Positions 1 to 9,351 of a stretch of 64,000 bases of DNA are shown here, piece by piece. Position numbers and translations under genes: made by a program. The stretch's first letter is position 1. Each line of letters starts with the position of its first letter. The stretch is from positions 1 through 64,000 of the forward strand of contig JBNGDB010000001.1 in the NCBI GenBank assembly GCA_049975245.1, written 5' to 3'. The notes beneath the pieces were generated by a model that saw only the letters and a program-made list of their open reading frames with translations, did no database searches and was not told where the DNA came from. The DNA comes from UBA117 sp049975245 (lineage in GTDB: Archaea > Methanobacteriota > Methanobacteria > Methanobacteriales > Methanobacteriaceae).

Positions 1-77
1 AGAGTAGGATAAACATGTATAGTTATTTTTAATGCTTTAAAAATATTAGAGTAGGGTTAACATTTATAATTATTTTC
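1..77. repeat. Imperfect tandem duplication, period 47 bp, cut by left edge
   Basis: Bases 1-30 and 48-77 are two similar copies that both begin AGAGTAGG and match at about 26 of 30 positions. The first copy begins exactly at the window edge, so more copies may lie to the left. No spacer/repeat structure like CRISPR can be judged from two copies. Confidence 0.55.
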
Positions 78-320
78 TATTCTAATTTTTATTTTAAATT
101 TAATTTTTTAAAAATTTTTTACTATTTTAACCAGATTTTTAAATGGTAAAATTAAATATGCAGAATAGCAGCAATTTTTACAATTAAGTTATTTTTAAAA
201 CCTTTTAAATTATAATAATAAAAATTAAGGATTTTTTTAAGATATGCTTTTAAAAAAGATTGATATTATATAATAATCTTTATATAAGAGGTAGAAGAAA
301 AATTTAGGTTGGAGGTTAAT
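78..320 (+). promoter_or_regulatory. AT-rich upstream region with candidate TATA box
   Basis: This stretch before the first gene holds no convincing reading frame. The best promoter candidate is the TTTATATAA-type box at about 279-287, followed by a GGAGGT ribosome binding site at 311-316. The rest is low-complexity A/T sequence. The box is inferred from sequence only. Confidence 0.4.
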
Positions 321-557
321 ATGATATCAACTGTAACCACAACCACGACAACAGTAACCACTACCCAAGTCATGGCTTTCAGTATTATTGCAGTAATTGC
401 ATTGATTGCATTTTTAGCTCTTAAAGAAATATTAAGTTCTGAAGCTGATAAAAATCAGCGGGTAGGATCTTTTATAAAGGGTTCTAACGTGGCTATAGTT
501 CCATTACTACTTGTATTTATTGCTGTAGTGGCATATAAAGTAGTAACGATCCTCTAG
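321..557 (+). CDS. Small Thr-rich two-helix membrane protein
   Basis: A 78-residue protein of unrecognised family. I chose the ATG at 321 because GGAGGT ends 4 bases before it; a TTG at 309 would put the start ahead of that site. The N-terminus has a threonine run (about residues 3-16), followed by a hydrophobic segment (about 18-36), a short charged loop with EADKNQR, and a second hydrophobic segment near the C-terminus. It is probably an integral membrane protein with both helices spanning. It is followed after 10 bases by another membrane-anchored gene, so the two are probably cotranscribed. The function is unknown. Confidence 0.75.
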   Translation: MISTVTTTTTTVTTTQVMAFSIIAVIALIAFLALKEILSSEADKNQRVGSFIKGSNVAIVPLLLVFIAVVAYKVVTIL

Positions 558-567
558 AGGTGTTCAA

Positions 568-1233
568 ATGGAAAGAAACACAGCAATCATAATAGCTATC
601 GTTATAATAGCTGTAGTGATAGTAGGGGCTTTCGCTGCTATGAATATGACTCCACAGCAAACAACCCAGATATCAGCTACCGGGACTAAAGCAGCATTCA
701 AAAATAATGGAACTTCTTGGATCCATTTTTTTGCAGTTTTTGAAAATGTTACCATGAAAAATGGTACTGTTAGTAATATCTACGCCGATGTATGGCTAAG
801 AGATAACGGTGGAATTGCCACTGTTGATTTAAGTAACTTGGCTGGTTATGGTGATGAGCCTTTACCACCGGGAACAACCATTAGTATTAAAGCATGGAAA
901 AATGTGCTAAGACCACAGGCAGGTGGATTAGACGATTTAAGGCTCCATATGCAAGGCTGGTCTAATGGTCAGACCCCGCCAACTAATGATACTCCTTTCC
1001 TAGCTGAATTTAAAGGACTTACTATAATTCAACTACCACCCGAAATTACTGACAACCAGATAAATACAACATTTGATTCTGCTGAAGCTGCCACATGGTT
1101 AGCTGCTATATCAAATGCTGATGGAACAATGATCTACGAAGAGGAAATATTTACAGTAAATGCCGATGGAACAGTTACAATAACTGCTGTTCAACCACCG
1201 GTTCTATGTAACTTAATAGCAGGTATACCCTAA
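568..1233 (+). CDS. N-terminally anchored extracellular protein, unknown function
   Basis: A 221-residue protein. A GAGGTG site sits just before the ATG at 568. Residues 5-25 form one strongly hydrophobic helix, and the rest is a soluble, Thr/Asn-rich domain with several N-x-S/T sequons, as expected for a surface-exposed archaeal protein held by its N-terminal anchor. The segment around residues 40-110 is beta-rich and resembles a sandwich fold, but I recognise no family. It sits directly behind the small Thr-rich membrane protein and ahead of galU, which suggests an envelope role by context only. Confidence 0.75.
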   Translation: MERNTAIIIAIVIIAVVIVGAFAAMNMTPQQTTQISATGTKAAFKNNGTSWIHFFAVFENVTMKNGTVSNIYADVWLRDNGGIATVDLSNLAGYGDEPLPPGTTISIKAWKNVLRPQAGGLDDLRLHMQGWSNGQTPPTNDTPFLAEFKGLTIIQLPPEITDNQINTTFDSAEAATWLAAISNADGTMIYEEEIFTVNADGTVTITAVQPPVLCNLIAGIP

Positions 1234-1398
1234 AACTAACCTCTTTTTTATTTTTTAAATAAAATATTTTTAAATAATAAACAGTATACTATTTATGTAA
1301 ATTAAAATAAAATAGCCAATACTATTTGTATTCTATTTAAAAATACTATGTAAATGATATTTATAATAATCATATTTATATTAGGATAAGGTGACAAT

Positions 1399-2244
1399 AT
1401 GAAAGCAGTAATCCCTGCAGCAGGTTTAGGAACACGATTTTTACCAGCTACCAAAGCTCAACCCAAAGAAATGTTACCGGTGTTTGATAAACCAACCATA
1501 CAATACGTGGTTGAAGAAGCAGTAGCATCTGGTATTGATGATATATTGATTATAACTGGAAAAGGAAAAAGATCCATAGAGGATCATTTTGACCGAGCAT
1601 TTGAATTAGAATATTTCCTTAAAAAAAATGGTAAAACAGATTACTTAGATGAGATTGAATCCATCTCGGAATTAGCAGATATTTATTACGTCCGCCAAAA
1701 AAAGCAGCAAGGACTGGGAGATGCCATATATTGTGCCAGAAAACATATTGATGATGAAACATTCGCAGTTCTTTTGGGAGATACTATCACCCGTTCCAAA
1801 ATTCCCTGTATAAAACAATTAATTGATGTTCACCAGAAATACGGTTCTTCTGCAATAGCAGTGGAAGAAGTTCCTGATGAAAAAATAGAAAGATATGGTA
1901 TAATTAATGGAAAATTAATCGGAGAAAATACCTACAAAATAGAGGATATGGTGGAAAAACCTAAATTAGAAGATGCACCTTCAAATTTAGGGATAATGGG
2001 CCGTTATGTTTTGGATGCGAAAATTTTTGACCATATAAAAAATGTTCCACCAGGATTTGGTGGTGAAATACAGTTAACCGATGCCATGCGGTTATTGGAT
2101 AATATCTACGGCTGCGTATTCCAGGGAAGAAACTATGATATTGGTAACAAAGTAGACTGGCTGAAAACTTCCCTAGAATTTGCCATGGAAGATCCGGATG
2201 TAAGAGAAGATTTAATAGAATACTTATCCGACATGATAAAATAA
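1399..2244 (+). CDS. galU: UTP-glucose-1-phosphate uridylyltransferase
   Basis: Makes UDP-glucose from UTP and glucose-1-phosphate in the cytoplasm. The 281-residue length fits the family. The nucleotide-binding signature GLGTRFLPATKA with the downstream KEM is at about residues 9-25, and LLGDT near 131 carries the conserved Asp for the metal/nucleotide site. VEKP near residue 190 is also typical. AGGTGA precedes the ATG by 5 bases. galE lies 1.5 kb away on the other strand, so UDP-glucose and UDP-galactose supply for envelope glycans is likely. The 3' end converges with the TPR-CPBP gene. Confidence 0.95.
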   Translation: MKAVIPAAGLGTRFLPATKAQPKEMLPVFDKPTIQYVVEEAVASGIDDILIITGKGKRSIEDHFDRAFELEYFLKKNGKTDYLDEIESISELADIYYVRQKKQQGLGDAIYCARKHIDDETFAVLLGDTITRSKIPCIKQLIDVHQKYGSSAIAVEEVPDEKIERYGIINGKLIGENTYKIEDMVEKPKLEDAPSNLGIMGRYVLDAKIFDHIKNVPPGFGGEIQLTDAMRLLDNIYGCVFQGRNYDIGNKVDWLKTSLEFAMEDPDVREDLIEYLSDMIK

Positions 2245-2323
2245 TTTTTTTCATAGAAGCTTTTTTTATTATTGAAAATTTGAATATTATCTTAAATTAT
2301 TTTATTATTATTTTTTAATATTT

Positions 2324-3628
2324 TTAAAGGAAAAAGGGAAAAATAAGGAATAAAAATGTATTAGATAATCCGTGGGAAAGGGTAATACCAAAAAGACTTT
2401 CTGTTTTATAGAATGCATATCCATAGAACATAGATACGCTGAATACAAATATTAAGTCGGGGAATGATTCCCATCCAACGTGAAGACTCGTAAAAAGAAG
2501 CGAAACATAAAAAACTCCCATCAACCCTTTGAAGATGTTTTGGGCATTTTTTTGTATTATACCTCTGAATAATAACTCTTCAGCTAACCCTGTAGATATA
2601 ATTATAATCAAACTAGCAATTAGAAGATTTTCTGGATTTAAAACTGAAATTAATGGTTTTGGTTTAAGTATCAAATATTCTATAAAACCTAAAATTACTC
2701 CAGTTGCAGCAATGGCTAACTGTACTTTGACATTCCCCAATATTAATCCTACTCTCTCTCTACTAATCCGCTGAGATCTCATTATAACAAAAGAAGCTGC
2801 AAAAAGTGGTATTGAAATAATAGGGAACCAATATAACGGCTGAACTTGCATAATAGGAATTGTTAGGCCAATTATACGAATCATAGGCAGGGCCATCATG
2901 GAACGCAAAAGATTGGTAACATTATAAGAATAACTTAAAGAAGAATTTATCAAAAGCGCAAATAATATTAAAGTGTGCAGTATTAATCCAATTCTGGGAC
3001 TGGTATATGTAGTAATAATTTCTGCAGCAGTTATAGCTATAAAATAACCAAATAAGAGGATTGTTAATTTTTTAGTTGGTTTTATAGTACTTGAATGAGA
3101 TTCAAGTTGTTTAATATTATTGGATACTTCTAACTCTTTTTCCTTGTAATTAATTTCTTTGTATATATTTAAAGACCGTCTGTATTCAAGTATAGCATCG
3201 TCGTAGGCCTTTTGTTTTTCGTAGGTAGTGGCTATGAGAGAAGACACTGCTGCTTGCCTTTCAAAGTCACCAGCTTTTTTAAATTTTTTCATTGATTGGG
3301 AATAATAATCACGGGAATCTTCATATTTGCCTTTTTTATCCAGTATGTTACCCATCCCGGCCAAGGCATATCCTTCACCAATAAGATCTTTATTTTGGCC
3401 ATATATACTTTTACAGCGTTGGTAATTATTAAAGGATTGATCTAAATCACCTAAATTACCGTAGGTATTAGCCATTTCCAGTATGGTATCAGCGGTTTTA
3501 TCGGTACTATTAATATTTTCAAAGATTTTCAAAGCTCTAGAATAATGTTTCAAAGCTTCTTCCGGTTCTCCTCTGTTATAAAATAATGAACCTCTTTCAA
3601 ATGCATTTTCCGCTTCTTTTCTGTCCAT
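2324..3628 (-). CDS. TPR-repeat protein fused to CPBP intramembrane protease
   Basis: A 434-residue fusion. Residues 1-180 are tetratricopeptide repeats (several 34-40-residue helical repeats with Y-x-x-A/S-L patterns), and the rest is a multi-helix membrane domain. The C-terminal part has the CPBP (CAAX protease/bacteriocin-processing, Abi) signature: EELLFRG (the EExxxR motif) and later histidines in LHVGW and LSHGLSN. CPBP members are membrane-embedded metalloproteases related to Rce1. The TPR half would face the cytoplasm and probably recruits a partner. The gene is alone on its strand between galU and galE. Confidence 0.85.
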   Translation of the reverse strand: MDRKEAENAFERGSLFYNRGEPEEALKHYSRALKIFENINSTDKTADTILEMANTYGNLGDLDQSFNNYQRCKSIYGQNKDLIGEGYALAGMGNILDKKGKYEDSRDYYSQSMKKFKKAGDFERQAAVSSLIATTYEKQKAYDDAILEYRRSLNIYKEINYKEKELEVSNNIKQLESHSSTIKPTKKLTILLFGYFIAITAAEIITTYTSPRIGLILHTLILFALLINSSLSYSYNVTNLLRSMMALPMIRIIGLTIPIMQVQPLYWFPIISIPLFAASFVIMRSQRISRERVGLILGNVKVQLAIAATGVILGFIEYLILKPKPLISVLNPENLLIASLIIIISTGLAEELLFRGIIQKNAQNIFKGLMGVFYVSLLFTSLHVGWESFPDLIFVFSVSMFYGYAFYKTESLFGITLSHGLSNTFLFLIFPFFL

Positions 3629-3715
3629 GTGGATCCCTGACTACAAATTAGATAATTTTTATTTCATTTTAATTATCTAAATATTATATTAATTAAAATA
3701 TTCATTATACTACCA

Positions 3716-4687
3716 TTATAAATATAACTTTTTATGCCAGTCCCAGGCAGTTTCTATTATTCTTTCCAAATCATTGAATTGAGGATTCCAATTCAACATT
3801 TTTTCTGCCTTTTTGGAACTTCCAATTAATACTGGCGGATCTCCAGGTCTCCTCTCAGTTTCGATTATATTAATATCTTTTCCAGTAACTTCTTGAGATT
3901 TTTCTATAACTTCTCTTACCGAAAAACCGTTTCCATTACCTAAATTGAAGACATCACTTTTTTCATTTTTATTCAGGTATTTTAATGCATTTAGGTGGGC
4001 ATCAGCAAGATCCATAACATGGATATAATCCCTTATGCAGGTTCCATCTGGAGTGGGGTAGTTGGTTCCAAAAATTTTAACATTGTCTCTATGACCTATT
4101 GCCGCATCTAAAACCAGCGGAATTAAATGAGTTTCAGGTTCATGCCATTCTCCTATTTCTGATTCAGGATCAGCCCCAGCAGCATTAAAATATCTTAATG
4201 ATATATAATTTAATTCGTAAGCTTGGCTGTAATCTTTTAATATACTTTCAACCATTAGTTTGGCCTTACCATAGGGACTTATTGGTTTTTGTGGATGATC
4301 TTCGGTTATGGGTATTTCCACTGGCATACCATAAGTTGCACAGGTTGATGAAAAAATAAGTTTATCCACTTCATTTTCTAACATTACTTGAAGTAAATTT
4401 AGGGTATTTTTCAAGTTATTATTATAATATTTTTGAGGATCACTTACTGATTCTCCAACATAGGTAAAAGCAGCAAAATGCATCACTGCATCTATATCAT
4501 ATCTTTTAAACAAGGTTCTTAAATCTTCTAAATTAGCAAGATCAACGTTATGAAATTTTCCCCATTTCACAAATTCTTCATGTCCGTAGATAAGATTATC
4601 TAGAACAACTGTTTCATAGCCACAGGTATTGGCCAGTTTATTAAGATGAGAACCTATGTAACCTGCTCCTCCAGTAATTAAAATCAT
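3716..4687 (-). CDS. galE: UDP-glucose 4-epimerase
   Basis: Interconverts UDP-glucose and UDP-galactose with bound NAD. The 323-residue protein has the N-terminal Rossmann motif GGAGYIGSH, the FSSTCATYG catalytic serine/threonine region, and the YGKAK active-site Tyr-x-x-x-Lys. RYFNAAGAD and a C-terminal substrate-binding region with RRPGDP complete the short-chain dehydrogenase/reductase epimerase pattern. It is likely a partner of galU in this envelope-related segment. A related UDP-sugar epimerase of other specificity cannot be excluded from sequence alone. Confidence 0.92.
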   Translation of the reverse strand: MILITGGAGYIGSHLNKLANTCGYETVVLDNLIYGHEEFVKWGKFHNVDLANLEDLRTLFKRYDIDAVMHFAAFTYVGESVSDPQKYYNNNLKNTLNLLQVMLENEVDKLIFSSTCATYGMPVEIPITEDHPQKPISPYGKAKLMVESILKDYSQAYELNYISLRYFNAAGADPESEIGEWHEPETHLIPLVLDAAIGHRDNVKIFGTNYPTPDGTCIRDYIHVMDLADAHLNALKYLNKNEKSDVFNLGNGNGFSVREVIEKSQEVTGKDINIIETERRPGDPPVLIGSSKKAEKMLNWNPQFNDLERIIETAWDWHKKLYL

Positions 4688-4825
4688 ATTAATCTCCTAT
4701 ACACATAATAGTATCTTTTTATTATTATATTAAAAATATCAAATCATTTTGACCTTAACCATTTTTATGAATTAAAACGATTCAATAACATGATATTCTC
4801 ATAAAATAGAGTAATTAGTTGTTTA

Positions 4826-5650
4826 TCAATCTCTAAGTCCTAATTCAGTTACAATTTTTTCTTTAGCTTCTTCATCAGGGATAAGATAAACAATTCCATT
4901 AATTGTGGTGTAATCACCTGTGACCATTCCTATTTTAGCTTCGTCTAGTTTGAAACCCTGAACGAATTTTTCCAGAATTACAGTATCATAAGGTAGAATG
5001 TTGGTTCGCATGTTATTTCTTAATTGGTTCAAAATGACAGGTGCTTTTGGAAGATTGGATGGTTTAAGAGCTTCATCAATAATGGCTTGAATTATTTTTT
5101 GATGTCTTTTAACCCGGCCCATATCTCCAGCTGAATCAAATCGGTATCGTGCATAAGCTAAAGCTTGCTCTCCATTCAGCTTACTTAACCCGGATTTTCC
5201 ATTTAATTCTGGAACGGCAGCAGCGGTACTTGCCTCAACATCAACATAAATTCCACCTAGAGTATCAACAATATTCTTAAACTCTTCAAAGTTTATCAAG
5301 ATATAATAATCTATTTTTATATCTAAGAAATTCTCTACTGTTTGAATTGTAGCATCAAATCCTCCGTGTGGATATGCCGAATTTATTTTATTAACACCTT
5401 GACCAACTATCTGTACCCGGGCATCACGGGGTATAGAAAGCATAGCAACCTCTTTAGTTTCTTTATCAATTGATAAAATAGTAATCGAATCTGTATTTCC
5501 AGGATGGTTAATATCACGAGCGTCTACACCCAATAATAATATATTTATCCTCTCACGATTTTGGTCTTGAGGAGCTAATACAAAAAGCACTCCAATAGCT
5601 AAAACCAATATTAATATTGCTGTAAGCATAATTTTCTGCCACTGTTGCAT
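4826..5650 (-). CDS. LytR-CpsA-Psr (LCP) family envelope protein
   Basis: A 274-residue protein with one N-terminal membrane helix (about residues 7-25) and an external LCP domain. Visible LCP hallmarks are NILLLGVDAR, TDSITILSID, the arginine-bearing SIPRDARV, and LNGEQALAYARYR followed by GRVKRHQ. In bacteria LCP proteins transfer undecaprenyl-linked glycopolymers onto peptidoglycan. In this archaeal lineage, whose wall is pseudomurein, a comparable glycopolymer attachment role is an inference. The start has GGTGA upstream. Neighbours galE and galU provide UDP-sugars. Confidence 0.88.
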   Translation of the reverse strand: MQQWQKIMLTAILILVLAIGVLFVLAPQDQNRERINILLLGVDARDINHPGNTDSITILSIDKETKEVAMLSIPRDARVQIVGQGVNKINSAYPHGGFDATIQTVENFLDIKIDYYILINFEEFKNIVDTLGGIYVDVEASTAAAVPELNGKSGLSKLNGEQALAYARYRFDSAGDMGRVKRHQKIIQAIIDEALKPSNLPKAPVILNQLRNNMRTNILPYDTVILEKFVQGFKLDEAKIGMVTGDYTTINGIVYLIPDEEAKEKIVTELGLRD

Positions 5651-5918
5651 GTAATGGTCACCCTACTCGGTTTTACTGGATAAAAATAAATAGAATATTT
5701 AACAATTCTTTGGTAAATTGTATAGATAAAGTTTTTGGTCTTTTATGATATAATAACTATCTAAATCAATAATAGAAATATATTAGTAAATCTTTATCAG
5801 TAAATCTTAAATTCATAAAATTCTTTTACTTAATCAGCCAATTTTTATCATTTTTATGTGGAAAGAAAAATTTATTATAATGGAGTAGGATACATCAAAG
5901 AATAATAAGTTTAATTTT

Positions 5919-6728
5919 GTGAAAATGATAATTGTAAAAGAAGTTGACTCCAAATCCATAATGTCTAAAACAGCAATACCTAAGGCAGATTATGTTATAA
6001 ATCCTTATATAGGATGTAGTCATGCTTGCATATACTGTTATGCTAGATTTATGAAACGTTTTACCGGTCACAAAGAAAAATGGGGATCATTTCTCGATAT
6101 TAAAATTAATGCACCCAATTTAGTACCTAAAAAAACGACTAAATATAAAAATAAGTATGTTCTTCTCTCATCGGTAACGGATCCCTACCTTCAGTTTGAA
6201 AAAAGCTATAAAATTACCAGAAAAATATTGGAAAATTTACTTCCCTTGCAAATAAAACTGGGAATATTAACTAAATCCAACCTGGTTTTAAGGGATATGG
6301 ATATAATTAGTAAATTCAATAAATGTGAAGTGGGTATTTCATTTTCTACGTTAGATGAAAAATTAAGAAGGAAAATTGAACCATCATCTCCAACCATTAA
6401 CGCCAAACTAAAAGCACTTAAAAATATTCATGATCAAGGAATTAAAAACTATTTATTTATAAGTCCTATATTCCCTTTTTTTACAGACTGGAAAAGCATT
6501 ATTAATAAAACCAGGGATTTTGTGGATTATTACATGTTCGAAAATCTTAATATTACAGGATCAGTTTGGCCTGCTGTGAAAAAATACTTAGATGAAAATC
6601 ATCCAGATTTTACAGATGAATATCGTAAAATTTATTTTGAAGACAATATTTACTGGGAATTAGTTAAGGATGAAATAATTAATTACTGTGAAGACAATCA
6701 GATAAAATATGAACTCTACTTCCATTAA
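5919..6728 (+). CDS. Radical SAM protein, SPL-like/Rv2578c-type
   Basis: A 269-residue protein with CSHACIYCYAR near residue 35, the CxxxCxYC cluster motif of radical S-adenosylmethionine enzymes that binds a [4Fe-4S] cluster. The overall pattern (INPYIGCSHACIYCYAR, then SSVTDPYLQFEK, LGILTKSNLVLRD and FSTLDEKL) is that of the radical SAM group often annotated as SPL-family or Rv2578c-like. Its substrate is unknown. The start is uncertain: GTG at 5919 or ATG at 5925, neither with a clear ribosome binding site. It stands alone and converges with the LarC-domain gene. Confidence 0.85.
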   Translation: MKMIIVKEVDSKSIMSKTAIPKADYVINPYIGCSHACIYCYARFMKRFTGHKEKWGSFLDIKINAPNLVPKKTTKYKNKYVLLSSVTDPYLQFEKSYKITRKILENLLPLQIKLGILTKSNLVLRDMDIISKFNKCEVGISFSTLDEKLRRKIEPSSPTINAKLKALKNIHDQGIKNYLFISPIFPFFTDWKSIINKTRDFVDYYMFENLNITGSVWPAVKKYLDENHPDFTDEYRKIYFEDNIYWELVKDEIINYCEDNQIKYELYFH

Positions 6729-6949
6729 ATTGTAGATGATAAATATTCAAAAATTTTATAATTGTATTATTAAATTTAAAAAATTAATTTTGTACTCTAT
6801 TTTGTCCTGCTGATATATACCATACATATAATTTTACATATTTTTAAAAGAGATTATATCAAGTTCTATTTTATATTAAATATAATAATTTTTTAAAAAT
6901 TAATTAAGGAGAATTATTGTATAAAACAAGGCTATTTGATGGAACTATT

Positions 6950-7456
6950 TTATTCTGATACTTCTAGTTTGATGTCTCCTTTTTGAAGAATTTTTTGGTA
7001 GGCTTCAGCTTCAATAATGGTTTTTAATTTTGAAAACCCAATTTTTATCCCTTCACTGTTAAGGGATTTTAAAATATCTTTAAGGTCTTCATATTCTGCT
7101 TTAAGTGAAATAACCTGACCTTCTTCATTTTTTAAGTATTTTATCCTTACATTCCAATTAACTTTAACACTATCAGATTGAACTTTAACTTTTTTTGTTC
7201 CTATTTCATAGGGAAGCATTAAATGCTCTGCAGAGAATATTTTCATCCCTAAAGTTCCAAATTCAAGGGCAAGAAGAGAACATATTTCATCCATTTTTTC
7301 TTTCTCCAGATCTACAAATATTATATATTCCATACGCCCCTTCTTGGTTAATGCATTTAGAACATGTATATTGTTAGCTCCCCTCTCAATAGTTTTATCG
7401 ATAATGTAAGGTAAACCCTCAGCTGGTATATCATCCACTGTTGTCATTAAAAGCAT
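6950..7456 (-). CDS. LarC C-terminal-like protein (DUF111)
   Basis: A 168-residue protein resembling the C-terminal half of LarC, the nickel insertase that makes the nickel-pincer nucleotide cofactor. The match is to the VDD-x-x-x-E-x-x-x-Y-x-I-x-x-x-x-x-x-GA pattern at the start and the TLG-x-x..LP-x-E/I region near residue 80. The N-terminal LarC1 part is absent. I favour ATG at 7456 because GGTG lies 6 bases before it; an ATG at 7468 directly follows the upstream gene's stop but has no visible site. It is probably translated together with that 592-residue protein. Assignment is from motif memory, not a search. Confidence 0.65.
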   Translation of the reverse strand: MLLMTTVDDIPAEGLPYIIDKTIERGANNIHVLNALTKKGRMEYIIFVDLEKEKMDEICSLLALEFGTLGMKIFSAEHLMLPYEIGTKKVKVQSDSVKVNWNVRIKYLKNEEGQVISLKAEYEDLKDILKSLNSEGIKIGFSKLKTIIEAEAYQKILQKGDIKLEVSE

Positions 7457-7468
7457 TAATGACACCAT

Positions 7469-9247
7469 TTAGAGTTCTGCCATAATTTTAACAGCTCTTT
7501 TAGCAACTTCTTTAGCTCTAGGAATACCTCCGGGTATGGCAGAAGAGATATATGCTCCTTCAATAGCTTTTCTTCCTATGTCCTCCGGATCACCTTTACC
7601 CATTGCAGCAGCTACAGCTGCAGGAACTATAATGTTAATAATGGTATGGCCACTGAGCTGTAATTCAACTACAGGGACAGCTGCTAATGGAATAGCCTCT
7701 AATATTTCGCTTTTTTTATTTAAAACAGCATCAGGTATTACTTTATGAGACAAACCTTCAAATACAATTTTTTCACCATCTACGGTTACTTCAACTGTCG
7801 CATCTGTGTCAAAACCACAGTATTTTTCTAAAAAGTCCATAGGTTTTCTTCGAGCACATCCTTTGAAGCTGGTCACATTAATTTTTATATCTTTTCCTAA
7901 CATATCACTGAAAATCATTCCACAAGCTGTTTCTACTATTTCTAATTTTTCATCGTCCAGTGTTCTGACTATTTCTTCCAGTTCCATTCCATTTTTAAGT
8001 TTTTCATATGTAAATTTTGCTCTTTCATAAACTGCTTTAGCCAATGCTCCGTCAGTTCCCAGTATCATGGCTTTGGTGACAGGACCTCTTAGCACTTGTT
8101 CAGATTTTCTGGAAATTGTATTGGTAGATACTTTAGCCATTTCTCCTTCTATCCAGTAATTTTCCTTAATTTCTTTTATTTTATCCGCTGCTTTTTCTAT
8201 GTTTCCATCATTATGTATGAGCACTTTCATGGCCAGCACAGCATCAGCGGTCATATGGCCTAGGGGAGGCTGTAGCGGTCCACCAGAAAATCCGGCGCCG
8301 ATTACCAGTGATTCTTCAAATGCAGAAAGCATCTCTTCAAAGGCTATCATACCCACAACTGATGGGCCACCAATATCCTTTAGAATTACACCCATATCAC
8401 CAACTAACTCAGCAGTATCATATTCTTCTCCAGTTCCTCTAATATGCAGTTTTTCAGGTAGTCCTGCAGCTTCTACCGCTCCTAATCCAGCAATATAAGC
8501 GCTATTTGCTTTAAAAACTTCCCCATAACTTTCACCCACTTCAGAATCTGGGTGTACAATTTCCAGTATGGCTGCTGCTCCAAATATTGCAGACATAATA
8601 GGGCTGGGTGGCATTCCTACATTGGCATACGCTTTTATCATTCCTTTTGTTCCAGATGCAGCACCTTTTTTGGCTAATTCGGGAAATCCAGTATCTTCTC
8701 CCAGTGCACCGTGTCCATATAACGGCCCTCCACCAACACCCATAGGTAGTATACTTCCATCTATCCGGGATAATTTATTATCAAATATATCATCATATAC
8801 CGCCCTTACAGCCGCATATCCAGAAATTCTATTATTTACTTTAGCGGTAGGAATTGCCAGCACTCCACAACGGTCTACTCCTGCAATCATCCGAGCCATA
8901 GCTCCAAGTTTCCTATTACCCGCAGGCACACCAGCCTGAGCATTAGAACCTGCAAAATAACATAAAGTAGCAGCAATAAGAGCTGCATTTGCATCATCAG
9001 CCCCAGCCAATTTTGCTGATTCAATGGCTTTTCTTAGAACATCATCAATGGGCAAATATTGCACATTTTCATCTGTAAGCTTTATATCTCGCCCTTTTAA
9101 CACTTCTTCAGCTATAGTATTAGCTGCACATATTGCAGCAATGTTTAACATCCCATGTCCCTTAGTTAAGGCTTCTATTCGGTCGTTGGTCATCATATCC
9201 ACGTCAGAAGTTGAAGCCATTATGGCTGCTATTATTTCTTTTTCCAT
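7469..9247 (-). CDS. Conserved-looking 592-residue protein, family not recognised
   Basis: A large soluble protein, rich in Gly, Ala and Ile, with segments such as GSNAQAGVPAGNRKLGAMAR near residue 100 and PMGVGGGPLYGHGALGEDTG near 170. These look like ligand-binding glycine loops. A CGM..F..M region lies near residue 450 and a hydrophobic TIINIIVPAAVAAAMG stretch near 550. I do not recognise the family and assign no reaction. I chose ATG at 9247 because GGGTGAT lies just upstream. Its stop TAA touches the next gene, which encodes a LarC-type domain, so a link to nickel cofactor chemistry is possible but unproven. Confidence 0.8.
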   Translation of the reverse strand: MEKEIIAAIMASTSDVDMMTNDRIEALTKGHGMLNIAAICAANTIAEEVLKGRDIKLTDENVQYLPIDDVLRKAIESAKLAGADDANAALIAATLCYFAGSNAQAGVPAGNRKLGAMARMIAGVDRCGVLAIPTAKVNNRISGYAAVRAVYDDIFDNKLSRIDGSILPMGVGGGPLYGHGALGEDTGFPELAKKGAASGTKGMIKAYANVGMPPSPIMSAIFGAAAILEIVHPDSEVGESYGEVFKANSAYIAGLGAVEAAGLPEKLHIRGTGEEYDTAELVGDMGVILKDIGGPSVVGMIAFEEMLSAFEESLVIGAGFSGGPLQPPLGHMTADAVLAMKVLIHNDGNIEKAADKIKEIKENYWIEGEMAKVSTNTISRKSEQVLRGPVTKAMILGTDGALAKAVYERAKFTYEKLKNGMELEEIVRTLDDEKLEIVETACGMIFSDMLGKDIKINVTSFKGCARRKPMDFLEKYCGFDTDATVEVTVDGEKIVFEGLSHKVIPDAVLNKKSEILEAIPLAAVPVVELQLSGHTIINIIVPAAVAAAMGKGDPEDIGRKAIEGAYISSAIPGGIPRAKEVAKRAVKIMAEL

Positions 9248-9351
9248 ATTATCACCCAATAATATTATGTAAAACAAGTTTTAAATAATTTTTCAGGGAT
9301 TAAATTATAGCATTTGTTTGATTAATACGGCCTTACTTTTTTTTAATAAAT

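Noticed and set aside
1..77. Possible CRISPR array
   Set aside because: Only two copies with mismatches spread throughout and no distinct spacer; more like an ordinary tandem duplication.
6917..6958. Mini-frame of 13 codons with AAGGAG and a TTG start
   Set aside because: Too short, overlaps the 3' end of the LarC-type gene on the other strand, and no family similarity. Probably chance.
8199..8498. Long plus-strand frames inside the 592-residue gene, cobN and uvrA
   Set aside because: They are opposite-strand shadows: no ribosome binding sites, odd amino-acid composition, and the minus-strand genes have clear family motifs.
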